A stretch of DNA of 64,000 nt from Blastococcus aurantiacus (GTDB taxonomy: Bacteria > Actinomycetota > Actinomycetes > Mycobacteriales > Geodermatophilaceae): contig NZ_FNBT01000001.1 in the NCBI RefSeq assembly GCF_900102425.1, forward strand, positions 496,001 through 560,000, read 5' to 3'. A program made the translations under genes and the position numbers. Positions within the stretch are counted from its first letter, which is position 1. Every line of letters begins with the position of its first letter. This document shows positions 44,406 to 54,294 of this stretch, in pieces. Below the pieces are notes generated by a model, which was given only the letters and a program-made list of their open reading frames with translations, was not told the origin of the DNA and searched no databases.

Positions 44406-47400
44406 ATGGCCCTGCTCCGCCGGATCGCGTCGGCCGGCACCGCCGCGCGCGAGGCGGCGGGTCTGGTCACCGCCACCGCCGCGCTCGCCGCCGTTCCGAT
44501 GGCGGTCGGCGCCGGACTCCTGGGCGGGGCGGCCGGGCTCACGCGCGACGTCGCCCGCGCCGGACTCAGCGGCTCGGTCGAGCTCACCCGCCGCGCCGTC
44601 GTCCACGGCACCCGGGCGGTCGGCACGGTCGTCACCGGCGCCGACCCGCTCCCGGGCGGTCATCTGCGCGACCTGATCGGCACCGCCCGAGGCATGCTCG
44701 AGCCACCGGAGGCCCGGCACACCCGACGGGTCTGGGGCGACCGCGACCGCATCCAGATCGAGGTCGAAGCCCCCGCCGACGACGAGCCGGCCGAGGCCCG
44801 CCACAGCCTGCGGCAGCACCTGGAGCGCCTCGAAGGCGTCGAGTGGGCGACGGTCAACGACGTCCTCGGCCGGGTCCTGGTCGCCGTCGACTCCCGCCGG
44901 ATCTCTCCCGAGGACCTCATCGGCGTCGTCACCGAGGTCGAGCAGGCCCGTGGCGGCACGCACCTCTTCCCCCAGCGCCCCGACCACCCGGCCGACCTCG
45001 AACCGCTCCTCGCGGCGACCGTCTCCGCCGCCATCGACATCGCCGCACTCGGCGTGGCCACCGCCGCCAAGTACCTGCCCGTCCCAGCGCTGAGCCGGCA
45101 CGCCACCGCCGTCCTGGCGCTGATCGACTCCCAGCGGTGGGTGCGGCAGGCCATCGCCGACCGCATCGGACCGGTCGGCACCGACCTGGCGTTCGAGGCC
45201 ACCAGCGCGCTGCTGCACTCCCTCACGCAGAGCCCGACCGTGCCGGCGCTCAACGCCGCCGCCGCCATCCAGCGGGCCCTCGAGGTGCGGGCTCGCCGCC
45301 AGGTGTGGCGGCACCGCGAGCGGGAGTTGTGCCTGCCCGAGCCGGACGACGGCACCGACGATTCGCAGAAGCCGCCCGGACCGCGGCCGAGGCCCCTGCC
45401 GAACGGCCCCGTCGAGACCTACCTCGACCGGCTGGGCCCCACCGAGTTCGTCGCGGCCCTCTCGCTGCTACCGCTCACCCGCCGCCCCGGCCGCTCCGCC
45501 GACCTGTTCAAGGCGCTCACCCCGAAGGCCGCCGTCCAGGGCCGGGAGTCCTTCGCCGCCTGGCTCGACACGCTGCTCGCCCGCCGCGGCGTGCTGCCGA
45601 TGGACGGCTCTGCCTACCGCCGGCTCGACCGGATCGACACCGTCGTCGTCGACGCCGGCGCACTGGCCACCGGCCCTCCGGAGGTCGTCGAGGCCACCGG
45701 GCAGGCCGACGGGTGGAGCGACGCGGACGTCTGGACCGCCGCCACCCGCCTGCTCGGCGGCACCGGCGACAGCGACAAGCTCCGGCTCGGCCCGCCGCGC
45801 ACCTCGGCCGACTACCCCGGCGGCGAGGTCCGCGCACTGCTGCAGGGCCGCCGCCGCATAGGGACGGTGGTCGTCTCCCCCGGGCTCGACCCGCACGCCG
45901 AGGCTCTGCTGACCGCCGCCGTCGAGGCCGGCTGCACGCTGGTACTCACCCCGCACGTGAGCACCGGCGAGCTGGCCGGCGCGGCCGAGGAGGTCCCGCC
46001 CGCCGACGAGCAGCTGGTGGACACGGTGCGACGCCTGCAGTCCGACGGCGCCGGCGTGCTGCTGGTCTCGGCCACCGAGGGGCCCGCGCTGCTGGCCGCC
46101 GACGTCGCCGTCGCCCCCGTCCTGGAGGGCCGCTCCCCCGCCTGGGGTGCCGACCTCGTCACCGCGCCCGGCCTGGCCGATGCCTGCCGCATCGTCGCCG
46201 CCACCGCGGACGCCAGGCGCATCAGCAGTCAGGCGGTGCGCACCGCGGTGACCGGTAACGTGCTGGGCGGGCTGCTCGCCGCGGTCGGGAGCCCCCGCGT
46301 CGGCCAGCGGCGGGCCACCACCCCCGGCAAGTGGGCCACGGTGAGCACCATGACGGTCGGCGCCGCGACCGCCGTCCGGGTCGCCCGCCGGCCCGTGCCC
46401 GCGCCCACCGTGCACACCCCTGGCACGCACTGGACGCCGACGAGGTCCTCCGCCGGGTGGCCGACGTCCCGGCCGAGCCGGACGAGCGCCGGAGGCCGAA
46501 GGCGGTCAGCACCCCGGCCCGCTTCGCCCGCACCGTCGCCGCCGAGCTCGCCGACCCGCTCACCCCGGTGCTGGCGACCGGAGCCGCCGCGACCGCGGTC
46601 CTCGGCGAGTACACCGACGCGGTGCTGGTCGGCGGCGTCACCGTGGTCAACGCCTTCGTCAGCGGCCTGCAGCGGCTCCGCGCGGAGACGGCGCTGGAGC
46701 AGTTGCTGCTCGAGCAGGACCGCACGGCCCGCCGGGAGGTCGGGAACGGGCGGACGGAGGAGATCCCCGCGACGGAATTGCGCGTGGGCGACGTCGTACA
46801 GGTCGGGTCCGGGGACCTCGTCGCGGCCGACGCCCGGCTGCTCGAGGCCGAGGACCTCGAAGTGGACGAGTCCGGGCTCACCGGTGAGTCGCTGTCGGTG
46901 GGCAAGTCGGTCGCGGCGACGCCGGGGGCCGTGGTCGCCGACCGCACCTGCATGCTCTTCGACGGCACCACGGTGGTCGCCGGCACCGGACGCGCCGTCG
47001 TCGTCGCCGTCGGGCAGTCCACCCAAGCCGGCCGGGCCACCCGCGCCGCCGGGGGCGCCGCTCCCCCCGCCGGCGTCCAGGCCCGGCTGGCCGAGCTCAC
47101 CAGCGCCGTCCTCCCGCTGACCCTCGCCGGCGGCGGGGCGGTCACCCTCCTCGGCGTGCTGTGGGGCCGCCCGTTGCGCGAGGCGGTCGCCGCCGGAGTG
47201 GCGATCGCGGTCGCCGCGGTCCCGGAGGGGCTGCCGCTGGTCGCCACCGTCGCCCAGCAGGCGGCGGCGCGGCGGCTCTCGGGGCGCGGCGCGGTGGTGC
47301 GCAGCGCGCGGGTGCTCGAGGCACTCGGCCGCGTCGACACCGTCTGCTTCGACAAGACCGGCACGCTCACCGAGAACCGGCTGCGGGTCGCCCGGCTGGT

Positions 47401-48907
47401 GCCGCTGGGCAGCGGCTCCGGTGACGAGGGCACCGACGACGACCAGCTCCGGCTGGCCGCCGCCGGCATGGGCGACGGCGACGGCGAGGCGCACGAGACC
47501 GACCGCGCCGTCCTCGACGCCGCCGGCGACGCCCACGACGGGCCACCGGACGCGAGCCTGCCCTTCGCCGCCGGGCGCGGGTTCTCCGCCGGCGTGCGGA
47601 ACGGCCGGCTGGTGGTCAAGGGCGCACCCGAGGTCGTGGCCCGCCGCTGCGCCGACGCCCCCGACCTGCGCGAGCGCATCCAGGAGCTGGCCGCCGAGGG
47701 GCTGCGGGTGCTCGCCGTCGCCGACCGGGCGGTCGACGGCGTCCCCGACGACCTCGACGAGGCCGCGCGTGGGCTGACCCTCCGCGGTCTGGTCGGACTG
47801 GCGGACACGCTGCGGGAGTCGTCGGTGCGCGCCGTCGAGCAGCTGCGCGCCGCCGGCGTCCGGGTGGTCGTGGCCACCGGCGACCACCCCGAGACCGCCG
47901 CCGCCATCGCCGCCCAGGCCGGCATCCCCGACGCCGACCGGGTCGTCACGGGCACGCAGCTGGCCCGCGCCTCGGAGTCCGAGCGCGCCCGCCTCGTCGC
48001 CGACCACGCCGTCTTCGCCCGGCTCAGCCCGGAGCAGAAGGTGCTGCTGGTCGGCGCGCTGCGCCGAGCAGGGGCGACGCTGGCCATGACCGGCGACGGG
48101 GTGAACGACGCCGCCGCCATCCGCCTGGCCGACGTCGGCGTGGGCGTCGAGGGCGCCGAGTCGCCGGCCGCTCGCACCGCGGCCGACCTGGTGCTCACCG
48201 ACTCCGACCTCACCCGGCTGGTCGACGCGATCGCCGAGGGCCGGGCCATGTGGTCCCGCGTCCGCGACGCCGTGTCCATCCTGGTCGGCGGCAATGCCGG
48301 CGAGGTCGCGTTCACCGTGCTCGGCACCGCGGTCGGCGGTCGCGCGCCGGTGGGCACCCGGCAGCTGCTGCTGGTCAACCTGCTCACCGACATGTTCCCG
48401 GCACTGGCCGTCGCGGTCGCCGCACCGCGGTCGGCCAACGGCACCGGTGACGACGACGGCCCGCTCGCCGGCCACCCGCTCGCGGCCGTCCTGCTCGCCG
48501 GCCCGCATTCCGGGTTCACCCGCGAGGTGCGGCGCATGGTCCTGGTACGCGGTGCCGCGACGGCGAGCGGTGCCACCGCCGCCTGGGTCGCCGGCCGGGT
48601 CACCGGCCCGCTGTTCCGGGGCCGGGCGAGCACCATGGGCCTGGCCGCGCTCATCGCCACCCAGCTCGTGCAGACGGCGTGGTCCGGGCGGCACAGCCCG
48701 CTGGTGCTGGGCACGGTGGCCGGCTCGTTCGCCGTCCTGCTCGGCATCGTGCAGACCCCGGGGCTCAGCCGGTTCTTCGGCTGCACCCCGCTGGACCCGG
48801 TCTCCTGGGCGGTCGTCCTCGGCTGCGCCGTCGCCGGAGCGGCCGGCGCCGAGGTGGTGCCCGGCCTGGTCGCCCGGTGGCGGTCCGCGGGAACCCCCGC
48901 CGGCTGA
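44406..48907 (+). pseudogene. CtpI-like cation P-type ATPase, split by one -1 frameshift
   Basis: Frame 1 starts at the ATG at 44406 and encodes about 675 residues: a hydrophobic N-terminus, a heavy-metal-domain-like strand segment (IQIEVEAPADDEPAEARHSL) and a long spacer typical of mycobacterial CtpI. Near 46,424 the C run (CACACCCCTGG) is one base short. Adding a C gives HTP-WHALDADEVLRRVADVP and continues in the second frame with TGES (SGLTGESLSV), DKTGTLTENRL (phosphorylated Asp near 47,349) and TGDGVNDAAAI, ending at 48907. Repaired length is about 1,500 residues, the normal size. All catalytic motifs are intact, so a base-call error is as likely as true decay. It would pump a metal or other cation through the membrane; the ion is unknown. 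Confidence 0.85.
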
Positions 48908-49082
48908 CCCGACATGGATTCGCCTCGGGACGGCGACGCAGCGAGGCCGACGTGGGATCGTGGACCCAGCCGACCGACGGCGACACGACCCGCAGGGTTC
49001 GCCGCCCGGGCCGACGCGCTCCACCCGAGCGCCGGGGACCCGCAGGTGCACGCAGACGCACCAACCGAACGAACGGGAACCC

Positions 49083-49916
49083 ATGGCTCTGATCGCTTGC
49101 CCCAACTGCTCCAGCGAGGACATCACCGGCACCAAGCAGGCCGACAGCCAGCTGCTCATCCACTGCGCCGACTGCGGCCACGAGTGGCTCCGCGGCGAGG
49201 CCCGCCGCGACCCGGGTCGCCCTGCGGTGCAGACGATCGACTCACTGCACGCCGCCTTCCCGACCGCCGCCGCCGTGCGCCCCGACGTCCGCGAGCGGGT
49301 GGAGCTGCTGAAGGCGGACTTCCAGCTCGACCGCCCGGAGCCCGACCCCGAGGTCGCCGGCTTCCGCGAGCGCTACCAGCAGCTCTTCACCCGGGACGGG
49401 CTCGCCGACGCGACGCCGGAGCAGCTGCTGCACTTCGCCACGTCGGACACCCTCGCCAGCGCCGGCAACATGTCCGGCGTCAACCGCGCCTGGAAGACCC
49501 AGGGCGCCGACGTCGCGGCCCAGAAGGTCCGCGAGACGATCGAGTTCCTGCTGCACGGGCCGGCCACCCTGCGCCTGGAGGACCGGCTCACCCAGCTCGT
49601 CGACGGCAAGAAGATCGGCCTGGCCTCGTTCAACAAGGAGCCGCTGCTCACCAAGGTGCTCTGCGTCGTCGAGCCCGACCGCTTCCTCCCGGTGCTCAGG
49701 TACACGGCCCCGACCGACGGGAAGAAGGAGATCGCCAAGCTGGTCTTCGACCTCGACCTGCCGGCCGCCGAGAAGGTGGCGTGGACGATCGGTCGCCTCG
49801 CCGTGTGGAGCAACGACCTGCTGCGCTCGCTGGTGGGCAACGACATCCCCGACCTGCACCAGGCCGCGAAGTTCCTCGCCTGGGCGAAGACCCGGCCGGC
49901 ACTGGCCCGCAGCTGA
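49083..49916 (+). CDS. Hypothetical protein with N-terminal zinc ribbon
   Basis: 277 residues, ATG at 49083. The N-terminus MALIACPNCSSEDI...IHCADCGHEW carries two CxxC pairs and is a zinc ribbon of the zf-ribbon type. The rest (about 60-277) is mostly helical, ending with a domain rich in LLTKVLCVVEPDRFLPVLRY and AKLVFDLDLPAAEKVAWTIG. That domain is not recognised; the pattern faintly resembles domains that read DNA or restriction-associated proteins, but I would not name it. It is closed by a strong hairpin 5 bases past the stop. Bases 48908-49082 before it hold no other gene. Confidence 0.75.
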   Translation: MALIACPNCSSEDITGTKQADSQLLIHCADCGHEWLRGEARRDPGRPAVQTIDSLHAAFPTAAAVRPDVRERVELLKADFQLDRPEPDPEVAGFRERYQQLFTRDGLADATPEQLLHFATSDTLASAGNMSGVNRAWKTQGADVAAQKVRETIEFLLHGPATLRLEDRLTQLVDGKKIGLASFNKEPLLTKVLCVVEPDRFLPVLRYTAPTDGKKEIAKLVFDLDLPAAEKVAWTIGRLAVWSNDLLRSLVGNDIPDLHQAAKFLAWAKTRPALARS

Positions 49917-49921
49917 GGCAC

Positions 49922-49951
49922 CGCGCTCCGCACCTCCGGGTGCGGAGCGCG
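49922..49951 (+). terminator. Terminator hairpin after the zinc-ribbon protein gene
   Basis: CGCGCTCCGCAC (49922-49933) pairs perfectly with GTGCGGAGCGCG (49940-49951) around a 6-base loop. The 12-bp GC-rich stem begins 6 bases after the TGA of the gene ending at 49916. It separates that gene from the GGDEF-EAL gene starting at 50064. Confidence 0.75.
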
Positions 49952-50063
49952 CGCGGCAGGCAGACCCTGGAGGCCTGCGCGGCGGAGCCTGAGCCCCCGC
50001 CGCCCACCCCCCGGGGAGGGAGGCGTCATCAACGAAGCGGTTGAAACGGCCGATCCCGTTCCT

Positions 50064-51821
50064 ATGAAGTGGTCTGCCGTGCCCGAGGTGGCCACCTCGC
50101 GCGTCATGAGCCAGGCGCTCGCCACCCTGTACGTCTTCGGTGGGAGCGCCAGCCTGCTCGCCGTCCTGGGCGCCGAGACGCCCTGGGTCGACCGGGCGCT
50201 GCTGAGCGGCCTCGCGGTGTCCGCGCTGCTCGCAGGTGGCGTCGTGTTGCGCTGGGGGTCGCGCTGGCCGCGGCCGGCGTTCCACATCGCGGTCCTGCAG
50301 GCCACGGCCGTCGTCGTGGCCGGTGTGGTGCTCGCGCCCGACGCACCGACAGCCCTGGCGGTGGGCGCCCTGACCAGCTTCCTGGCCATCGCCTCCTGCT
50401 TCTTCTTCAGCCTGCCCCTCGCCGTCGGCCACACGGCGCTGGCCCTGGCCGGCCTCACCGCCGGCCTGGCGGTGCGAGGCGACGTCGCCCTGCCCCTCGC
50501 GCTGTCGCTGGACGCGATGGTGCTCGGCTTGAGCGTGGTCACCCGGGGGCTCGTGCTGCGCGCCTCCAGCGCCAACCGCGATCCGCTCACCGGCCTGACC
50601 AACCGGCGTGGTTTCGACCAGGCGCTGCACGAGCTCATGCGCGTGGTCTCCCGCACCGATGAGCCGATGTCGGCCGCCCTGCTGGACCTCGACCACTTCA
50701 AGGCCATCAACGACACCCAGGGCCACGACGCCGGCGACCGCGTGCTGCGCTCGGTGGCCAAGGCCTGGCGCCGCGCTCTCCCGCCGACGGCGGTGCTGGC
50801 CCGGCACGGCGGCGACGAGTTCGCGCTGCTGCTCCCCGGGCTGCCCGGGCCGGCCGCGCTGACCCTGGTGCAACAGCTCCGCGCCCGGCACCCCGACGTC
50901 GGCATGTCCTGCGGTGTGGCGGAGCACCAGCCCGGCGAGAGCGCCGCGCAGCTCATGCGCCGCGCCGACCTGGCCCTCTACACCGCCAAGTCGTCCGGCC
51001 GCGGCCGGTGCGAGCTCGGCGCCGGGCCCGACACGTCCGACCTGGTCGCCGACCTCACCGCGGCACTCGATGCCGGCGACGTGACCGTGCACTTCCAGCC
51101 GATCCGCGACCTGCGCACCGACCAGGTCGTCGGCGTCGAGGCGCTGGCCCGCTGGACCCATCCCGAGCGTGGCCTCGTCTCCCCCGCCGAGTTCGTCGCC
51201 GTCGCCGAGCGGCACGGGCTGATGCCGCGCCTCGGCGAGCACGTGCTCCGCTCCGCCTGCGGCCAGATGTCGGCCCTGCACGCCGGCACCGGACGCCGCC
51301 TCCGCCTGGGCGTCAACGTCTCCGGACGCGAGCTGTCCGACCCTGCCTACGCCCAGCGGGTGCGGACGGTGCTCGCCGAGACGGGCTGGCCCGCTACCGA
51401 GACCGTGCTCGAGGTGACCGAGAGCCTCGTGGACGCCGAGTGCTCGACGGCCGTGGCCACGCTGCACGAGCTGCGCGGTCTCGGGCTGGGCATCGCCATC
51501 GACGACTTCGGCACCGGCTACTCCTCCCTGAGCCGCCTGGACACGCTTCCCGTGGCGATCCTCAAACTCGACTCGTCGTTCATCGCGACCATCACCACCT
51601 CACCGCGGCGGGCGACGATGCTGCGAAGCATCGTCGGCATGGCCCACGTCCTGGGTCTGGACGTCGTCGCGGAGGGCGTCGAGACGGCGGAGCAGGACGC
51701 CCAGCTGCGCGCGATCGGCTGCCGCTTCGGCCAGGGCTGGCTCTACGGTCGTCCCGCTCCCCTGGCGGACGTCGCCGCGCAGCTCGACCGCGCCGACGAC
51801 GCCCACGCCCTGCACGCCTGA
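50064..51821 (+). CDS. GGDEF-EAL membrane protein (cyclic di-GMP synthesis and breakdown)
   Basis: 585 residues. Six hydrophobic segments (about 15-165) precede the GGDEF domain (RDPLTGLTNRRGFDQAL, active site HGGDEFALL) and the EAL domain (VEALARWTHPERG, EVTES, IDDFGTGYSSL, LKLDSSFI, VVAEGVET, GWLYGRP). The metal- and substrate-binding residues of EAL (E in EAL, DD, K, E) all appear present, so the enzyme may both make and degrade cyclic di-GMP. The first 335 residues match the GGDEF protein at 10626-11630 in layout and sequence, including the N-terminal EVAT-RVM. No RxxD inhibitory site is visible before GGDEF. Confidence 0.92.
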   Translation: MKWSAVPEVATSRVMSQALATLYVFGGSASLLAVLGAETPWVDRALLSGLAVSALLAGGVVLRWGSRWPRPAFHIAVLQATAVVVAGVVLAPDAPTALAVGALTSFLAIASCFFFSLPLAVGHTALALAGLTAGLAVRGDVALPLALSLDAMVLGLSVVTRGLVLRASSANRDPLTGLTNRRGFDQALHELMRVVSRTDEPMSAALLDLDHFKAINDTQGHDAGDRVLRSVAKAWRRALPPTAVLARHGGDEFALLLPGLPGPAALTLVQQLRARHPDVGMSCGVAEHQPGESAAQLMRRADLALYTAKSSGRGRCELGAGPDTSDLVADLTAALDAGDVTVHFQPIRDLRTDQVVGVEALARWTHPERGLVSPAEFVAVAERHGLMPRLGEHVLRSACGQMSALHAGTGRRLRLGVNVSGRELSDPAYAQRVRTVLAETGWPATETVLEVTESLVDAECSTAVATLHELRGLGLGIAIDDFGTGYSSLSRLDTLPVAILKLDSSFIATITTSPRRATMLRSIVGMAHVLGLDVVAEGVETAEQDAQLRAIGCRFGQGWLYGRPAPLADVAAQLDRADDAHALHA

Positions 51822-51859
51822 CCTCCCTGCAGGCCGACCGCCTCCAGTGAGGGCGAGGA

Positions 51860-52462
51860 CTACTCGCAGCCGACTCCGTCACCGTCCCTGTCGAGGTGCC
51901 GTCCGTAGCCGGCGTCACCGACGCGCACAGGGGCAGCCCCTGCGGCTCGCGCGGCGGTGCAGTTGTCGAAGTACTCCGCTGTCGAGGGAGCCGGAGGGAC
52001 CACCGGCACCGCACGCGGCGCAGGTGCAGGTGCAGGCGCAGGTGCAGGTGCCGCAGGCCGGGGCGCTGCCTGCGACGGCGGGGTGGCTCGCAGTGCCCCG
52101 GTCTCCCGAGCGGCGACTTCGCTCTCGCGCTGGTCCAGCAGCGCGCTCCGCTCATCGAGCTGGGCCGCTTGCGCGGCGAGGCGCGACTCTCCCTCGGCGG
52201 CGGCCTGACGGATCCTCTCCTCGGCCTCAGCCACCTCGTCCTCGAGCTGCGCTGCTTCTTCCTGGCTCTCCGTCAGCTCGCTCTTGAGCGACACGAATGC
52301 AGGAGCCGATTCGACCGTGGCCTCGGAGTCGGCTTCGGACGCCGTCCCGCTGTTGCCCACTCCCACTCCGATGACGAATGCCAGCAGGGGGATCGCCCAC
52401 TTGAGCCACGGCTTCGGCTTCTTCTGGGGCTGCCCCAAAAAGGGCGCAGTGGCACCGGACAT
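51860..52462 (-). CDS. Excalibur-domain membrane-anchored protein
   Basis: 200 residues from the ATG at 52462; a GTG at 52528 would add 22 residues. A membrane helix (WLKWAIPLLAFVIGVGVGNSG) lies near the N-terminus. A coiled coil follows (SELTESQEEAAQLEDEVAEAEERIRQ to DERSALLDQRESEVAARE), then a Pro/Ala linker (APAPAPAPAPAP) and a C-terminal excalibur domain: YFDNCTAARAAG...DRDGDGVGCE, with the calcium-binding DxDxDGxGCE loop and paired cysteines. It is likely outside the membrane, binding calcium near the wall. It converges with the GGDEF-EAL gene 39 bases away. Confidence 0.85.
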   Translation of the reverse strand: MSGATAPFLGQPQKKPKPWLKWAIPLLAFVIGVGVGNSGTASEADSEATVESAPAFVSLKSELTESQEEAAQLEDEVAEAEERIRQAAAEGESRLAAQAAQLDERSALLDQRESEVAARETGALRATPPSQAAPRPAAPAPAPAPAPAPRAVPVVPPAPSTAEYFDNCTAARAAGAAPVRVGDAGYGRHLDRDGDGVGCE

Positions 52463-52827
52463 AGCAGCGGTCTCAGACAAGAGCTCTCCCCGTTCCCAGT
52501 AGTGGCACGGGACGGTATCGCTATTCACGGGCCCCGGTGATCGAGGCGAGACACCCGGGACCGGCGGGTTCAGAGAGTCGCCTGGGGCATGCCCGCGTGC
52601 CGGCGAACCTCTCGAGACGAAGGGTCATACGGGCGTGCGGGCAATCCCGAGTGCATCACCAGATCCAGCGCTCCAGCCGCTTCGACTCCCGCCAACTCCA
52701 ACCCCGAGCGGGGGTCCGGCGAGCCACGACCGGGACGTAAGGCCGTGGACAAGCCCCACGAGCGGAGCAGCATGGCCCGTGCGGCGACGCCGCCGGGGCG
52801 CCGCGCCCGTTCCTGGAAGGGGGCGTC
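52463..52827. other. Intergenic region between divergent genes, no gene seen
   Basis: No convincing frame, RNA or repeat was seen in these 365 bases. They must hold the promoters of the excalibur-domain gene (minus) and the ABM-like gene (plus; its ribosome site GGAAGGGGGC is at 52815-52824). If the excalibur gene starts at the upstream GTG, the first 66 bases are coding. Confidence 0.6.
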
Positions 52828-53451
52828 ATGTACGCCCGAACCACCACGATCACCGCTGACCCGATGCGCCTGGACGACGGCATGGCCGACGTCCGCGACA
52901 CCGTTCTGCCCGCCGTCGCGGAGATGGACGGCTACACCGGCATGTCGATGCTCTGCGACCGCGACTCCGGCCGCTGCATCGTCACGACCGGCTGGCGCGA
53001 CGAGGACTCCATGGCCGCCAGCCGCGACCGGGTGATGGCGATGCGCGAACACGCCGCGGAGCGCTTCCGCAGCCGCGACACCCAGGTGCAGGAGTGGGAG
53101 ATCGCCATGATGCACCGGCTGCACTCCGCGACCGACGACTCGTGCGCCCGCGTGCTGTGGAGCCGCACCGACCCCACCATGCTCGACGAGACGCTGGACG
53201 CCTTCCGCAGCCAGATCATCCCGCGCATGGACGACGTCGCCGGCTTCTGCAGCCTGAGCCTGCTCGTCGACCGCCGAACCGGCATCGGCTCGCTCACCAC
53301 CGTCTACACCGACCGCGCCGCCATGGACGCCAGCCGCGACCTCATCTCGGGCATGCGCGACGAGTTCGTCGCGCAGCGGGGGGTGATGGTCACCGAGGAG
53401 GCCGAGCTGGACGTCGTCATGCACAGCCTCCGGGTGCCCGAGCTGGTCTGA
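52828..53451 (+). CDS. Tandem ABM-like (dimeric alpha-beta barrel) domain protein
   Basis: 207 residues, ATG after AAGGGGGC. Two halves share one plan: residues 1-90 (MYARTTTITADPMRLDDGMADVRDTVLPAVAEMDGYTGMSMLCDRDSGRCIVTTGWRDEDSMAASRD in short segments) and 105-200 (ARVLWSRTDPTMLDETLDAF, IIPRMDDVAGFCSLSLLVDR, SLTTVYTDRAAMDASRD). Each fits a ferredoxin-like ABM barrel, and the fused pair would replace the usual dimer. Members include monooxygenases and stress-related barrels; no catalytic residue can be assigned. It is probably cytoplasmic. The copied Nudix 3' end begins 11 bases after its stop. Confidence 0.7.
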   Translation: MYARTTTITADPMRLDDGMADVRDTVLPAVAEMDGYTGMSMLCDRDSGRCIVTTGWRDEDSMAASRDRVMAMREHAAERFRSRDTQVQEWEIAMMHRLHSATDDSCARVLWSRTDPTMLDETLDAFRSQIIPRMDDVAGFCSLSLLVDRRTGIGSLTTVYTDRAAMDASRDLISGMRDEFVAQRGVMVTEEAELDVVMHSLRVPELV

Positions 53452-53461
53452 CGGACGGCGC

Positions 53462-53520
53462 TCAGACGCCGAGGTGCGCCAGCGCCCGCAGCAGCGGGGT
53501 GCTCTGCCCGTTCATCAGCT
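53462..53520. repeat. Direct repeat, distal copy of the Nudix-gene 3' end
   Basis: This copy matches 57 of 59 bases of 54295-54353. On the minus strand it reads LMNGQSTPLLRALAHLGV and stop, against LMNGQSTLLLQALAHLGV in the intact gene. Identity stops exactly at the stop codon on one side and at CAGCT on the other. Confidence 0.85.
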
Positions 53521-53545
53521 TGCTGAGTTGGCTATCAGAAGATCA

Positions 53546-54148
53546 TTAGGCGTTGATGCTGATCTCGTCGGTCGCATACCGCTCCCGGGCCTCTAGCAGC
53601 TTGATGTCTCGCACCATGCTGGCGAGCACGCGATCGTATGCATCACGGATCGCGCTGAGGTCGGCCACCGTATGACCCTGACTGAACGACTCATCGAACT
53701 GCGGATCCCACTCGTGATTCCAGGAGGTGCCCAACGCCTGTCGCCGTCGCTGGGAGCTTGTCCGCAGCTTTGCGTCCTCGCCCCAGTTGCCGAAGCTCAA
53801 GAAGCACTGCTTCATGAAGCGACGATAGGCCTCGTTAGCTTCAGTGCTGAAAAGTGGTAGTGCCACGTGAAAGTCGCGGTCCAACTGTCGTTTGATCTCG
53901 ATTACTCGCGGCGGCGTGAGTTCTTTCCAGCCGCCGATGAAGGTAAAGAAGCACACTAGGTCATTGAGCGGTGGGGCCAGAACCTTGTAATAGTCGAGCC
54001 GCGCCTTTACCAGCTCCTGGTTACGCCACTGGCTGTCGTCCAACTCCTTCAGCCGACGACTCAAGCGGTGCCCCAGAACTACGAGCACGACTGGCAGCAA
54101 GAGTGCTGCCACAAGCTCCAAGACGTCGCGCGTCACTTCCCAACTCAC
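53546..54148 (-). CDS. Hypothetical membrane-anchored protein (cargo of the repeat-bounded insert)
   Basis: 200 residues from GTG (54148), with AGGAAAGG upstream. An N-terminal membrane helix (VLELVAALLLPVVLVVLGHRL) is followed by a soluble helical part: LKELDDSQWRNQELVKARLDYYKVLAPPLNDLVCFFTFIG, WKELTPP, GNWGEDAKLRTSSQRR. From memory, similar short membrane-anchored proteins are scattered across unrelated bacteria and often lie in islands; the function is unknown. Codon use is visibly AT-richer than the flanking genes, pointing to transfer. It lies wholly between two copies of the Nudix 3' end. Confidence 0.75.
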   Translation of the reverse strand: MSWEVTRDVLELVAALLLPVVLVVLGHRLSRRLKELDDSQWRNQELVKARLDYYKVLAPPLNDLVCFFTFIGGWKELTPPRVIEIKRQLDRDFHVALPLFSTEANEAYRRFMKQCFLSFGNWGEDAKLRTSSQRRRQALGTSWNHEWDPQFDESFSQGHTVADLSAIRDAYDRVLASMVRDIKLLEARERYATDEISINA

Positions 54149-54294
54149 AGGAGCGCCTTTCCTGCAATCCGAGAACGCCGCTCGAGCCAGCGACGCAACC
54201 CACACCGCACCTAGTTAGCCACGAACCGCAAGATCGGCGGCGTGGGATCACTCACGGACGCCACCGGGAACGGCGGCCCCGGGGAATCAGAGCA

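Noticed and set aside
46331-48907. A separate P-type ATPase gene starting at 46331
   Set aside because: The first 35 residues of that frame are shifted antisense-like sequence with no ribosome site. The family-like sequence starts at WHALDADEV and continues the upstream frame after a one-base repair.
53546-54148. An insertion sequence as the source of the 0.8-kb insert
   Set aside because: No transposase, no terminal inverted repeats and no short target duplication. The long direct repeat of a gene end fits site-specific integration or duplication instead.
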